Below, one piece after another: positions 8,470 through 17,690 of a stretch of DNA of 39,584 bases. This DNA comes from Rhodoferax sp. (GTDB lineage Bacteria; Pseudomonadota; Gammaproteobacteria; Burkholderiales; Burkholderiaceae_C). Location: the NCBI GenBank assembly GCA_021738345.1, contig JAIPCE010000010.1, positions 1 to 39,584 on the forward strand, in the 5' to 3' direction. A program made the translations under genes and the position numbers. How positions within the stretch are numbered: the first letter of the stretch is position 1; each line of letters opens with the position of its first letter. Under the pieces are notes generated by a model, which was given only the letters and a program-made list of their open reading frames with translations, was not told where the DNA came from and ran no database searches.

Positions 8470-10035
8470 CTAACTTTCAGTGCCGCGCTTGGGTTGGGAG
8501 CGCAACCAGGCCAGCAGTGCGATGGCACTGAGCCAGATCGGCCACAGGCCCAGCGCCGCCACCCACCGGGCAAACGGCGTCAGTCCGTTGCGTCCCTGCA
8601 CCTCGCCTACCAGCACACCCCGTGTGTGCCGTGGCAACGCCGCCACGACGCGCGCGCGATGATCCACGATGGCGGTGGCACCGGTGTTGGTGGCACGCAC
8701 AAACGGACGTTCAAACTCCAGCGCCCGCATGCGCGAGATGTGCAGATGCTGGTCGATGGCGATGGTGTTGCCAAACCAGCCGATATTGCTCACGTTGACA
8801 AATATCGTGGGTGCCCGGGCCGCGTCTTCAAAGCGTGCACCGAGCTCTTCGCCAAACAAGTCCTCGTAACAAATATTGGGCGCTAGCCGTTGCCCCTGCC
8901 AGGCAAAAGATGGCTGCCCCAGGGGGCCGCGATTGAAGTCGCCCAGCGGAATGTTCATCAAGGCGGTAAACCACTTGAACCACGGCGGTATGAATTCACC
9001 GAAGGGCACCAGATGGTGCTTCTCATAGCGCCACAGATCGCTTGGCCCCGGTCGCAAGGCAATCACTGAATTGGTATAACCCGCCGCATGGCTCCCAAGG
9101 GGGATACCCACCAAGGCAGCCTGCTTACCACTTGAAAACCGTTGTTCGAGCGCGTCCCAGTAGGCATCAGGCAACTGCTGCGGCAGCACCGGGATCGCGG
9201 TCTCGGGTGCCACCACCAGCGCGGACTTGGCGGCCAGGAGGTGCTCGCCGTACCACTGCAATGCCATGGGCACACCGCTGCCGGTCTCAAACTTCTCGTC
9301 TTGTGGAATATCGCCCTGCAGCAGCGTGACCGACAAGGTGCCTGAATCGTTCGACCATGGCCCGACCCCCGAAGGCAGCCAATGGCCCAAGGCCAAAACC
9401 AGCACCAGCGCCATGCGCTGACCCCAGCCGGCACGGGCCAGCATTGCCAGCGTCGCCGCCAGCCAGGCCGCAACTGCGCCAAGGCCATAGGCACCGGCCC
9501 AGGGCGCATAAGCGGCCAATGGCCCGTCGATATGGGCATAGGCCGCCGCCCCCCAGCCAAAACCGGTGAGCCAGGTGCCGCGTGCCAACTCGGCCAGGGT
9601 CCACAGTGCCGCAAAGGCCAGGCACGACCGGCCCGAGTGCGAGCGCGCAAATCGCCAATAAAGCGCGCAGGCAGCCGCGTAGTACAGACTCAGGGCGGCG
9701 GCGAGCGCCACAATGGCCGCCACTGCCAGCACCGCGTGCAAACCGCCATAGGTGTGCATCGCAACATAAAGCCACCAAAAGGTGGCACTCAGACCCACGG
9801 TAGAGAACAGGCCGCCAAGCCAGGCAGAGTGCCGCCAACCAGGTAGGCCCTGCAAAGCGCCCACCAAACCCGCCATGGCAAGGCTTTGCAGCCACCAGAG
9901 GGGTTCGCCCTGGGTAAAAAATAGGTCGAAAGGCCAGGCCAGACTTAGCGCACTGGCCAGCGCAGCCAGGGTGACCCACGCCAATTTGAGGGGCCACGCC
10001 GCCATGGTGCGCGGCAACGGGCCGTCAAAGGGCAT
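8470..10035 (-). CDS. lnt: Apolipoprotein N-acyltransferase
   Basis: A 521-residue inner-membrane enzyme that adds the third acyl chain to bacterial lipoproteins. About six hydrophobic helices occupy residues 15-225, followed by a periplasmic nitrilase-like domain. The catalytic triad is visible: E278 (VVAPETAIP), K339 (RYEKHHLVPFGEF) and C389 (NICYEDLFGEE). A final hydrophobic helix lies near residues 498-512 (LWPIWLSAIALLAWL). ATG 10035 is 2 bp after the corC stop, so the two genes are surely co-transcribed, as in many proteobacteria. Confidence 0.95.
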   Translation of the reverse strand: MPFDGPLPRTMAAWPLKLAWVTLAALASALSLAWPFDLFFTQGEPLWWLQSLAMAGLVGALQGLPGWRHSAWLGGLFSTVGLSATFWWLYVAMHTYGGLHAVLAVAAIVALAAALSLYYAAACALYWRFARSHSGRSCLAFAALWTLAELARGTWLTGFGWGAAAYAHIDGPLAAYAPWAGAYGLGAVAAWLAATLAMLARAGWGQRMALVLVLALGHWLPSGVGPWSNDSGTLSVTLLQGDIPQDEKFETGSGVPMALQWYGEHLLAAKSALVVAPETAIPVLPQQLPDAYWDALEQRFSSGKQAALVGIPLGSHAAGYTNSVIALRPGPSDLWRYEKHHLVPFGEFIPPWFKWFTALMNIPLGDFNRGPLGQPSFAWQGQRLAPNICYEDLFGEELGARFEDAARAPTIFVNVSNIGWFGNTIAIDQHLHISRMRALEFERPFVRATNTGATAIVDHRARVVAALPRHTRGVLVGEVQGRNGLTPFARWVAALGLWPIWLSAIALLAWLRSQPKRGTES

Positions 10036-10037
10036 GG

Positions 10038-10907
10038 TTAAGGCTGCACCTGGCCCGAAGCAGACACCCTGAACCAGCGCACCGCGCCGCCCTTGGTGTG
10101 CATCACGACAAAATCAAGCCCACCGAGGCTAAAGCGTTCACCGCGTTTGGGCACATGACCCATTTCATGGGAGACCAGCCCACCAATCGTGTCGAAGTGA
10201 TCGTCCGGGTCAGAGCCGGTCAGGACCACCGAGAACGCGTCATTGACGCGCTCAAGCGGCGTATCCCCGCTGACCCGGTAGCTACGGTCGGCCAGCGCAA
10301 AAATGTCGCCTTCGTCTTCGGCCACGTCAAACTCGTCCTCGATCTCGCCGACGATTTGCTCAAGCACGTCTTCGATCGTGATCAGTCCGGCGACACGACC
10401 AAACTCGTCAATGACAATGGCCAAGTGGTTGCGGTTGCCGCGAAACTCGCGCAAAAGGTCGTTCAGCCCCTTGGTCTCCGGAATGAACACCGCCGGCCGC
10501 AACAGCGCTCGGATATTGAGCTCCGGGGCGCGTTGCAGCTTGAGCAGATCTTTGGCCATCAGGATGCCGATGACATTCTCACGGTCGTTCTCAAAAATCG
10601 GAAACCGGGAGTGACCGGTATCGATGACCGCATGCAACAAGGCATCCATGGGCTCCTGGATGTTGAGGACGTCCATGCGGGTCGCGGGCACCATCACGTC
10701 GGCTGCCGTCAAATCGGCCATGCGAATCACGCCTTCTAGCATGGCTCTGGACTCCGAGCCAATGATGTTGTTGTCTTCGGCTTCGGCCAAGGTCTCAATC
10801 AGCTCGGCCGTGGAATCGGGTCCAGGATGAATAAATTCGGCCAACTTCTGCAGGAAGGTTCGCTTGTCTTCCCGGTCGAGATGGCGCGAAGGATGGGGGT
10901 CTGACAC
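10038..10907 (-). CDS. corC: CorC/HlyC-type CBS-domain protein
   Basis: A 289-residue cytosolic protein with two CBS domains (about residues 65-185) and a C-terminal CorC_HlyC transporter-associated domain (about 200-285, ending FSLGGLDFVVMHTKGG). It starts at a GTG (10907); the residues SDPHPSRHLDREDKRTFLQ are a good match to the family N-terminus, so the GTG start is credible. CBS domains bind adenosyl ligands. The family is linked to magnesium and cobalt handling and membrane homeostasis, but its biochemical role is not settled. It heads the corC-lnt-glyQ-glyS-gmhB-plsC run. Confidence 0.9.
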   Translation of the reverse strand: MSDPHPSRHLDREDKRTFLQKLAEFIHPGPDSTAELIETLAEAEDNNIIGSESRAMLEGVIRMADLTAADVMVPATRMDVLNIQEPMDALLHAVIDTGHSRFPIFENDRENVIGILMAKDLLKLQRAPELNIRALLRPAVFIPETKGLNDLLREFRGNRNHLAIVIDEFGRVAGLITIEDVLEQIVGEIEDEFDVAEDEGDIFALADRSYRVSGDTPLERVNDAFSVVLTGSDPDDHFDTIGGLVSHEMGHVPKRGERFSLGGLDFVVMHTKGGAVRWFRVSASGQVQP

Positions 10908-11056
10908 TGACGTGGGGGCAAATTGCCGTTATTTCGGAACCCAGAGGATAGCGGATTTGCCGGACCGCACCATAGGTAGTTGCGAGGGTTCGAAAGAGGC
11001 TGTACCCCGATCCCGGCAGCCCGATGCGCAGCCAAGGTGTGTACCGTCCCGAATCT

Positions 11057-11788
11057 TTAGCGCGGGTGATGGTCCCGCTGACCTTTGGCGAGGCCAGTCA
11101 GGGTTTGCACACCTGCGAGAAACGCGCGAAACTGCTGGGCCTGCACTTTGACCCGGTAATCTGTCTGTGCCAACTGCTCCGCGAGCATTTCAGACACGCG
11201 GCTATCGAGGCTGGCCCGGGGCAACTGCAGAAAGGCTTCTGACTCCGACCCGTCGCGCACCACCCGCGCCCCTGCATCCCGCGCAATCTTCAGCATGGCC
11301 TGGTTTTCGCTGAGGGCGTGAATGAACAACACATGGATGCCATCGTTACCGGCGTGCATGGCAGCTCGCTCGAACAAGCGTGCACCATAGCCGCGCCCGC
11401 GCGCCGCTGCGAGCACCGAGACACCAAATTCGGCGCAAGACTCACAGTCACTGGTCTTGGCATAGGCCAGATGCGCGACCGCCAGCAAAATGAGTTTGCG
11501 GTTGTAAATTCCGAAAATTTCATCTCTCTCAAAGTCAAGCCCTGCGACATATTGCCCAATGTGGCTGTCTTGCGCCGCATACCCAAAACGCAAACTGCGG
11601 TCTTGCGGCGAGAGTGACAAAAGGTGCTGTGCGATGCGGTCACGGTGGTTTTCGCCCAAGGACCGAATCGGCACCAGAACCCCCGTCGTACGGCGCGCCT
11701 CTACACTTGGCGGCTCGGGGCAGTAGGTGCGTAACAATTCCCGCCCGGCTACCAGTGTTGCATTGATGAGGTCTTTTGCTTCCAACAT
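11057..11788 (-). CDS. GNAT-family N-acetyltransferase
   Basis: A 243-residue protein with an acetyl-CoA binding signature ARGRGYGARLFERA following the beta4 strand SCAEFGVSVLA, and the AHLAYAK strand before it, all typical of the GNAT fold. A block of about 65 residues before the fold and a 60-residue tail (SRVSEMLAEQLAQTDYRVKVQAQQFRAFLAGVQ) are outside the minimal domain. The substrate is unknown. The start ATG 11788 (MLEAKDLIN) is chosen because the upstream open frame runs through the divergent promoter region. It diverges from the FFLDELY gene with about 127 bp between starts. Confidence 0.75.
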   Translation of the reverse strand: MLEAKDLINATLVAGRELLRTYCPEPPSVEARRTTGVLVPIRSLGENHRDRIAQHLLSLSPQDRSLRFGYAAQDSHIGQYVAGLDFERDEIFGIYNRKLILLAVAHLAYAKTSDCESCAEFGVSVLAAARGRGYGARLFERAAMHAGNDGIHVLFIHALSENQAMLKIARDAGARVVRDGSESEAFLQLPRASLDSRVSEMLAEQLAQTDYRVKVQAQQFRAFLAGVQTLTGLAKGQRDHHPR

Positions 11789-11915
11789 ACATTCAATATA
11801 AGGGTTTTCCCTAGTACGATCACTCCAAAATCGGCAGATTGGATAGTCAAAAAGGTAAAAATCGCGGATTACCAACAGATTGGGCACTTTTTCGGATTCA
11901 TTCACCAACAGCAGC

Positions 11916-12671
11916 ATGAACGTATCAGAAACCATACGGGTGGCCGTGGCACGAGTCGCCACGTTGCGGCTGGAAACCCAAGCCTCAGCACCACTACAAG
12001 CCGCCACCACGGCGGTCAAACGCTTTCAGTCGCAGCGTTTTTCCGCCACCTACCACGACCTTTTGGCAATGCCAAAGTACGGCGCCGCTGCGCGATTTTT
12101 TCTGGACGAGCTGTACAGCGAAAAGGACTATTCGCAACGCGATGCCCAGTTTGCCCGGATCGCAGGTGCCCTGCAAAGGCTGTTTCCCCAGCAAGTGGTC
12201 GGCACTGCCGTAGCCCTGGCCGAACTCCACCAATTGAGTGAAGAGCTAGACCATGCAATGGCACGTATCTGGATGGAGCGTGCCAGCATCCCAGAAGATC
12301 ATTTGGCGCGGTATGTGATCTGCTGGACCACGCTGGGACGCAGCGAAGACCGTTATTGGCAACTCGATCTGGTACTAAAAATCGGCAAGGAACTGGACCG
12401 TTTGACCAGAACCCCAGGTCTTCGGATGATGTTGCGCATGATGCGACGCCCAGCAAAAGCCGCCGGTCTGGAGGCGCTACAAAACTTTCTTGAAGCCGGT
12501 TTCGATACCTTTGCCGAAATGGCGGCACACGGCGGCGCAAACGCCCATGAATTTCTTGCCACGATTTCGCAGCGGGAAACCGCACTCATGGGCCAGCTGT
12601 TTGCCAAAGACCTGACAACGCGCACGCTCGCACTGCAACGCCAGTTTTCAGCCGCTGACGCGCCGCGATGA
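11916..12671 (+). CDS. Conserved protein with FFLDELY motif
   Basis: A 251-residue soluble, mostly helical protein with the block ARFFLDELYSEKDYSQRDAQ near residue 50. I recall this as the hallmark of a conserved betaproteobacterial family named for an FFLEELY motif and without a known function. The helices after it are rich in L, A and R (RIAGALQRLFPQQ, TRTPGLRMMLRMMRRPA), and no catalytic motif or signal peptide is evident. ATG 11916 is preferred over a TTG at 11880. It converges on the chemoreceptor gene and diverges from the GNAT gene, so it is probably a single-gene transcript. Confidence 0.7.
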   Translation: MNVSETIRVAVARVATLRLETQASAPLQAATTAVKRFQSQRFSATYHDLLAMPKYGAAARFFLDELYSEKDYSQRDAQFARIAGALQRLFPQQVVGTAVALAELHQLSEELDHAMARIWMERASIPEDHLARYVICWTTLGRSEDRYWQLDLVLKIGKELDRLTRTPGLRMMLRMMRRPAKAAGLEALQNFLEAGFDTFAEMAAHGGANAHEFLATISQRETALMGQLFAKDLTTRTLALQRQFSAADAPR

Positions 12672-12704
12672 CAGCGCGAATTTAACGCAAGCGGGGTGCC
12701 AGGC

Positions 12705-13841
12705 TCAGTCCGTCTGAAACGCCGACACCGCATGCGCCAGCCGAGCCGACTGCGCCTTGAGGCTCTCGGAAGCAGATGCCGATTGCTCCACCAACGCTGC
12801 GTTTTGCTGGGTCATTTGGTCCAATTCACCAATAGCCGCGTTGATTTCGCCAATTTCACGGGATTGCTCTTCGGATGCCAGCGTGATTTCGCGTACCCGC
12901 TCGCCCACTCTTTGCACCGAGCTGACAATTTCATCCATCGTGCTGCCCGCCGCCTGCACCAGTCGTGACCCCGACTCGACCCGTGCGACCGATGTATTGA
13001 TCAGGGTCTTTATTTCTTTCGCCGCCTCTGCGCTGCGACTGGCCAGACTGCGCACTTCACTCGCCACTACGGCAAACCCGCGACCCTGTTCGCCCGCCCG
13101 GGCCGCTTCCACGGCTGCGTTAAGTGCAAGAATATTGGTCTGAAACGCAATGCCATCGATCACGCCAATGATCTCGCTAATTTTCTTCGAGCTTTGGTTG
13201 ATGTCGTCCATGGTCACCACCACTTGTCCCACGACGGCGCCACCCCGCGTCGCCACCTCAGCGGCAGACACTGCCAGGTCATTGGCCTGTTGCGCCGCAG
13301 CCGACGACTGCCGCAGGGTATTGGTGAGATCATCCATACTGGAGACTGTGCGTTGCAGGTTGCCAGCGGTGTGTTCGGTACGGGTACTCAGGTCGTGGTT
13401 GCCGCTGACAATCTCTGCGACCGCACCAGACATGCTGTGCACCGAACTTTTGATTTCCCCCAAGCTGGCTTGCAGGGTCGCCGTGAGCCGTCCCAGAGAG
13501 TGCATTAAACTGCCATCGCGTGCACGGGGCAATTGCAGATGAAGTTCGCCGCTCGCCAGGGCCGCCAGTGCAGCGCTCGCTTCAGACGGCTCGCCACCGA
13601 GCACTGCACCCGCAGTGCGCCGTATCCACAGAGTATATCCCACGCAAACCGCGACACACAGCGTGGTGAGCAAGGCAGTGAGCAGACCTCCCATTTGCAA
13701 AAAGTCTGCCATGGTCTCTGCGGACACTTGCGCGGCCTGTGCCTTCAACCACACCGCACCCACAACCACTGAACTGCCAGCACCCGCCACCATCACCGTG
13801 GGAATGACCATCGACAGTGTCAGCTTTTGGGTGTAATTCAT
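12705..13841 (-). CDS. Methyl-accepting chemotaxis protein lacking a sensor domain
   Basis: A 378-residue chemoreceptor-like protein. Two transmembrane helices (about residues 8-32 and 51-73) are joined by only about 18 residues, so there is no periplasmic ligand-binding domain. The cytoplasmic part is a long coiled coil with the conserved hairpin tip [20 protein letters not shown] and [18 protein letters not shown], which contacts CheA and CheW. No NWETF-type CheR-binding tail is present; it ends AVSAFQTD. It may sense an internal or membrane cue. ATG 13841 is 7 bp after the hslU stop and gives a sensible membrane N-terminus; the frame open further upstream overlaps hslU. Confidence 0.9.
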   Translation of the reverse strand: MNYTQKLTLSMVIPTVMVAGAGSSVVVGAVWLKAQAAQVSAETMADFLQMGGLLTALLTTLCVAVCVGYTLWIRRTAGAVLGGEPSEASAALAALASGELHLQLPRARDGSLMHSLGRLTATLQASLGEIKSSVHSMSGAVAEIVSGNHDLSTRTEHTAGNLQRTVSSMDDLTNTLRQSSAAAQQANDLAVSAAEVATRGGAVVGQVVVTMDDINQSSKKISEIIGVIDGIAFQTNILALNAAVEAARAGEQGRGFAVVASEVRSLASRSAEAAKEIKTLINTSVARVESGSRLVQAAGSTMDEIVSSVQRVGERVREITLASEEQSREIGEINAAIGELDQMTQQNAALVEQSASASESLKAQSARLAHAVSAFQTD

Positions 13842-13848
13842 GCCCGGA

Positions 13849-15174
13849 TCATAAGATATAGCGCGACAGGTCCTCGTCTTTGCTAAGTTCGGCCAGACGT
13901 GAGTCGACATAGCTGCCATCGACGCATACCGTCTTGCCGGACAAGGCGGTGGCGTCGAAGCTGACATCGTCGAGCAAACGCTCCATCACCGTCGCCAATC
14001 GACGGGCACCAATATTTTCGGTACGTTCATTGACCTCGTAGGCAATTTGGGCCAAGCGCGTGATGCCCTCTGCGGTAAAGTCAAGTGCCACATTTTCGGT
14101 CGCGAGCAGTGCCTGGTACTGTTTGACCAGCGAGGCTCGGGTTTGCATCAAGATCGCTTCAAAGTCCTTGACCGAGAGCGACTGCAACTCGACCCTTATG
14201 GGGAAGCGCCCCTGCAGTTCGGGGATCAGATCGCTGGGTTTGCTCAAGTGAAAAGCACCCGAGGCGACAAACAAGATATGGTCGGTCTTCACCATGCCAT
14301 ATTTGGTTGACACCGTGGTGCCTTCAACCAGTGGCAGCAAGTCACGTTGCACACCCTGGCGCGACACTTCGGCGCCACTGCTTTCGCTGCGCGAGGTCAC
14401 TTTGTCGATTTCGTCAATAAAGACGATGCCGTTTTGCTCCAGCATATGCAGTGCCTGGGTCTTGATGTCGTCCTCGTTGACCAGCTTGGCTGCTTCTTCA
14501 TCAAGCAAGAGCTTATGGGCTTCTTTGATCTTGAGTTTGCGCGTCTGGCGCTTGTTTTGGCCCAACTGGCCAAACATACCGCGCAGTTGCTCGGTCATCT
14601 CCTCCATTCCGGGTGGTCCCATTACTTCCAACTGCGGCACAGGGGCGGCCACATCAATTTCGATCTCGCGATCCGCCAGCTTGCCCTCGCGCAGCTTCTT
14701 GCGAAAAGTCTGGCGCGCGGTGCTTTCTGGCGTTGCCTCGTTGTTGACCACGCCAAATTCGGAGCGGGGTGGCGGAATCAGAATGTCGAGAATGCGGTCC
14801 TCGGCCGCGTCTTCGGCGCGCGAACGTACCTTGCGCTTTTCGGACTCGCGCGTTTGCTTGACGGCGATGTCTGCGAGATCGCGAATGATGGAATCAACAT
14901 CCTTACCGACATAGCCCACTTCGGTAAATTTGGTCGCCTCGACCTTGATGAACGGCGCATCGGCCAATCGGGCCAGCCGGCGTGCAATCTCCGTTTTGCC
15001 CACGCCTGTGGGACCAATCATCAGAATATTCTTGGGTGTGATTTCTGCCCGCAATTCAGATTCGACTTGCTGGCGCCGCCACCGGTTGCGCAAGGCAATG
15101 GCCACTGCGCGTTTGGCCTGCGCCTGACCGACAATGTGTTTGTCTAGCTCGGTTACTATTTCTTGGGGGGTCAT
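13849..15174 (-). CDS. hslU: ATP-dependent protease ATPase subunit HslU
   Basis: A 441-residue AAA+ unfoldase that feeds substrates to the HslV peptidase. Walker A is GPTGVGKTE with the preceding NILMI strand, Walker B is IVFIDEIDK, and the [14 protein letters not shown] pore segment and C-terminal LSRYIL (which docks into HslV) are present. The ATG at 15174 overlaps the hslV stop (ATGA), giving the standard hslVU operon. Confidence 0.97.
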   Translation of the reverse strand: MTPQEIVTELDKHIVGQAQAKRAVAIALRNRWRRQQVESELRAEITPKNILMIGPTGVGKTEIARRLARLADAPFIKVEATKFTEVGYVGKDVDSIIRDLADIAVKQTRESEKRKVRSRAEDAAEDRILDILIPPPRSEFGVVNNEATPESTARQTFRKKLREGKLADREIEIDVAAPVPQLEVMGPPGMEEMTEQLRGMFGQLGQNKRQTRKLKIKEAHKLLLDEEAAKLVNEDDIKTQALHMLEQNGIVFIDEIDKVTSRSESSGAEVSRQGVQRDLLPLVEGTTVSTKYGMVKTDHILFVASGAFHLSKPSDLIPELQGRFPIRVELQSLSVKDFEAILMQTRASLVKQYQALLATENVALDFTAEGITRLAQIAYEVNERTENIGARRLATVMERLLDDVSFDATALSGKTVCVDGSYVDSRLAELSKDEDLSRYIL

Positions 15175-15728
15175 GCCGGGTCTCGCAAGGTTTCAATGGT
15201 GTGGTGCATGTTGGTGTAAATGCACAATTCGCCGGCGATTTCCAGCGCGCGTTTGACAATATCGGTCGCCGACAATTCGGTATGGTTAAGCAAGGCCACG
15301 GCAGCAGCTTGCGCATAGGCCCCCCCCGAGCCAATGGTCACAATCCCGTTTTCGGGCTCCAGCACATCGCCATTTCCGGTAATGATGAGTGAGGCATCGT
15401 GGTCTGCGACGGCCAGCATCGCTTCCAGGCGCCGCAGCACCCGATCCGTGCGCCAGTCTTTGGTCAGCTCAATAGCCGCTCGCACCAAATGTCCCTGGTG
15501 CTTTTCGAGTTTGGCCTCAAAGCGCTCAAACAGCGTGAAGGCATCGGCGGTGGCACCGGCAAAGCCGGCCAGCACCTTGCCGTGGTAGAGCTTGCGCACT
15601 TTGCGAGCCGTTCCCTTGACCACAATATTGCCCAGCGTCACCTGACCGTCGCCTCCGATTGCCACATCGTAGCCCAGGGCTGTTTTGCGTCGCACGCTAA
15701 TGATGGTCGTTCCGTGAAATGATTCCAT
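15171..15728 (-). CDS. hslV: ATP-dependent protease peptidase subunit HslV
   Basis: A 185-residue proteasome beta-like threonine peptidase. The N-terminal nucleophile threonine lies in [11 protein letters not shown] after a six-residue leader (MESFHG) that must be removed; in E. coli only Met precedes it, and the longer leader is usual in betaproteobacteria. GDGQVTLGN and [11 protein letters not shown] are conserved family blocks. It sits upstream of hslU with a 4-bp overlap. I looked for a heat-shock sigma-32 promoter in the 106 bp upstream and did not find a convincing one. Confidence 0.96.
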   Translation of the reverse strand: MESFHGTTIISVRRKTALGYDVAIGGDGQVTLGNIVVKGTARKVRKLYHGKVLAGFAGATADAFTLFERFEAKLEKHQGHLVRAAIELTKDWRTDRVLRRLEAMLAVADHDASLIITGNGDVLEPENGIVTIGSGGAYAQAAAVALLNHTELSATDIVKRALEIAGELCIYTNMHHTIETLRDPA

Positions 15729-15834
15729 AAGTTATTGATCCTAAAGGATGCGGGGCGGCACAGCTCAATCGCAGGAAAGTTAAAGTAAGGTCACCGCAGC
15801 ACGCTGCCGCAGGTTGCCAGAAATAGGCGACCGC

Positions 15835-17649
15835 TCAAATTGGGCGGGGCAGTACACGCGCATGCTCGTTAATGCCGATGACATTGAAAAAAGCTGCCAC
15901 CAGGCGATGAACCTCCCTGAATTGCACCTGACAACCTTCAGATTGGCGCGTAGCGACCCAGTTCAAAATGCTCCCCGCCGCAGAAAAATCGACGCGCACC
16001 AGATGGCCGCAGTTCACGGTCACGCGACCATTGCGATGGTTGACCGGATCGGCACCCGAGAGTGCGTGGGTTGCGTCCCCCAATACTTGTCCCTTGAGCT
16101 CAAGCTGAACCGGCCCGAGGTTTGCGCTTCCCATGATGGTGGTCGCGAGCGCACTCTGCTCAGCACCCCACACGCTAGGTGGCGCGGCGTTGGAGTGATT
16201 GTTCAATAGTGGAACATCCCGGTATTCACAGCGTGGCGGTGTCCAGGGCGGTGGAGCAACTTCGAAGGTTACACAATAATCCAGCGCCGCCAACTCAAAC
16301 TCATCCTGCAAATGCATAGCGCGCAAGGCATTCAGCCGCACAGCCCACCAGGCGACTCCGATACTTCGATTGCCTGAAGGCATCATCGACCGAAGGGTTT
16401 GCACCAAATGCTCTGCACCGCTAAACCGCAGGCTGACGTCTTCGGCACACAAACTGTCAAAAAGTCCGGCCATCAGGTCCATGGCATCAGGCGCGATATG
16501 GGTCAAGCGCGACCAATCCAGCAGCCAAGGTGTCGGATGACTCGACAGCACCTCACGCAACTGCTCCATGGCAAGCATGTTGAGCTCGGGCGGACAACCC
16601 CAGATGGGAGTCTTCGAATGCTGGTTTTCTACTGAACCTGGCGACCCCACCGGCTCGGCGCCTGGTGATTGGTCAGGGCGCGCATCCTCAGCGCCTATGG
16701 TGCCCCAGAGCGGCTCAAGCCGATCAAAAAAGCGACCGAACTCGGTCACGGCAAGGTCAAATTTTGATCGGTTGTCGGTTGCGCGGTACAGGTCCAACAG
16801 TGCTGCGGCCCATGAAAGTCCGGCCTCAGGAAGAGCCGCATCTGCTCTAAGTGCGGCGAGTAGCCCGGTTTCGGCACCGGCGTCATCGCCATTGGCGAAA
16901 CGAATGGCCGCTTCCTCAAGCTCTGGATCGGTCGCCAGGTCTTCAACCTCAATCGCAAAAAGTTTGGAAGCGGAAAAACCGGCGTCCGAGCCATCATAAC
17001 TTTGCGCCAATACACCAATCACGGGATTGATGGCCTGCATTGACGGGTTGCGAGCTTGCGGGGTGGGCAACGGCGGCGCACGGTAATCCACTCCGCCCCC
17101 CATCTCGGTCGGTGCAAATTCTTCTACCGCCGCCTTAGCCACAGGAAAGTTCATTTCCGCCTGAACGGTTGGCTCAAAGGCGAGCGGGGGTGCCACCGTA
17201 CTGGCGTCCTGCAACACCGTGGGAGGTGCCTCCGGACCTGGTGACCGGGCGACCGCAAGGCCGCTTGCTGGCCCCCCCGAGGCAGCCTGCTTTCCCTTCC
17301 ACCACTGCTTCGACATCTGGGCTTCGATGTCATCGATTTTTTTCAAGGTCACCGCGCGCCCGTCGGGGTCGGTCGCATAGCTCGATTGAAACACCGAGGG
17401 CCGGGCCAACACCCCTTGCGCATCGCCGTCGCGACTAAGGTTACGCAGCTTGCGCAATTGATCGAACTCGCGCTTGCGGACAAAGTCGTTTTGCCGCTTG
17501 CGCTCGATCATGGCTTTGAGCGCCTGCTTGTCGTAGCCGCCCTCCTGCTCGGGCTCAGAGCGCTCCAGTTCGGCCCAGTCTTTGGTCGGGTTGCGAACGA
17601 ACATCGCCACCTTGGACAGCAAGGTTGGTCGGTCGTCTTTGGTCGCCAT
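15835..17649 (-). CDS. Large protein with tandem STAS-like domains
   Basis: A 604-residue protein I cannot assign to a named family. The N-terminal 120 residues are charged and helical (LSKVAMFVRNPTKDWAELER, then IERKRQNDFVRKREFDQLRKLR). Residues 120-205 are proline and alanine rich and probably disordered. Residues 230-310 look like an alpha-helical repeat (FANGDDAGAETGLLAALRAD). Two STAS-like regions follow: about 355-465 (WLLDWSRLTHIAPDAMDLM) and 505-600 (LVRVDFSAAGSILNWV, then RLVAAFFNVIGI). STAS domains in the MlaB and anti-sigma antagonist families mediate protein contacts. It sits between dksA and hslV on the same strand, 41 bp after dksA, so it may share its transcript. Confidence 0.7.
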   Translation of the reverse strand: MATKDDRPTLLSKVAMFVRNPTKDWAELERSEPEQEGGYDKQALKAMIERKRQNDFVRKREFDQLRKLRNLSRDGDAQGVLARPSVFQSSYATDPDGRAVTLKKIDDIEAQMSKQWWKGKQAASGGPASGLAVARSPGPEAPPTVLQDASTVAPPLAFEPTVQAEMNFPVAKAAVEEFAPTEMGGGVDYRAPPLPTPQARNPSMQAINPVIGVLAQSYDGSDAGFSASKLFAIEVEDLATDPELEEAAIRFANGDDAGAETGLLAALRADAALPEAGLSWAAALLDLYRATDNRSKFDLAVTEFGRFFDRLEPLWGTIGAEDARPDQSPGAEPVGSPGSVENQHSKTPIWGCPPELNMLAMEQLREVLSSHPTPWLLDWSRLTHIAPDAMDLMAGLFDSLCAEDVSLRFSGAEHLVQTLRSMMPSGNRSIGVAWWAVRLNALRAMHLQDEFELAALDYCVTFEVAPPPWTPPRCEYRDVPLLNNHSNAAPPSVWGAEQSALATTIMGSANLGPVQLELKGQVLGDATHALSGADPVNHRNGRVTVNCGHLVRVDFSAAGSILNWVATRQSEGCQVQFREVHRLVAAFFNVIGINEHARVLPRPI

Positions 17650-17690
17650 TGAAAAATTGAGAGGGTATTCGGGGCTGCACGCGGGGCAGC

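Noticed and set aside
10908..11056. Possible tRNA: GGTTCGAAAG in the gap between corC and the GNAT gene
   Set aside because: The T-arm-like string stands alone; I could not fold an acceptor stem, D-arm and anticodon arm around it.
15729..15834. Heat-shock sigma-32 promoter for hslVU
   Set aside because: Only weak partial matches to the -35 and -10 elements with wrong spacing; hslVU may be read from further upstream.
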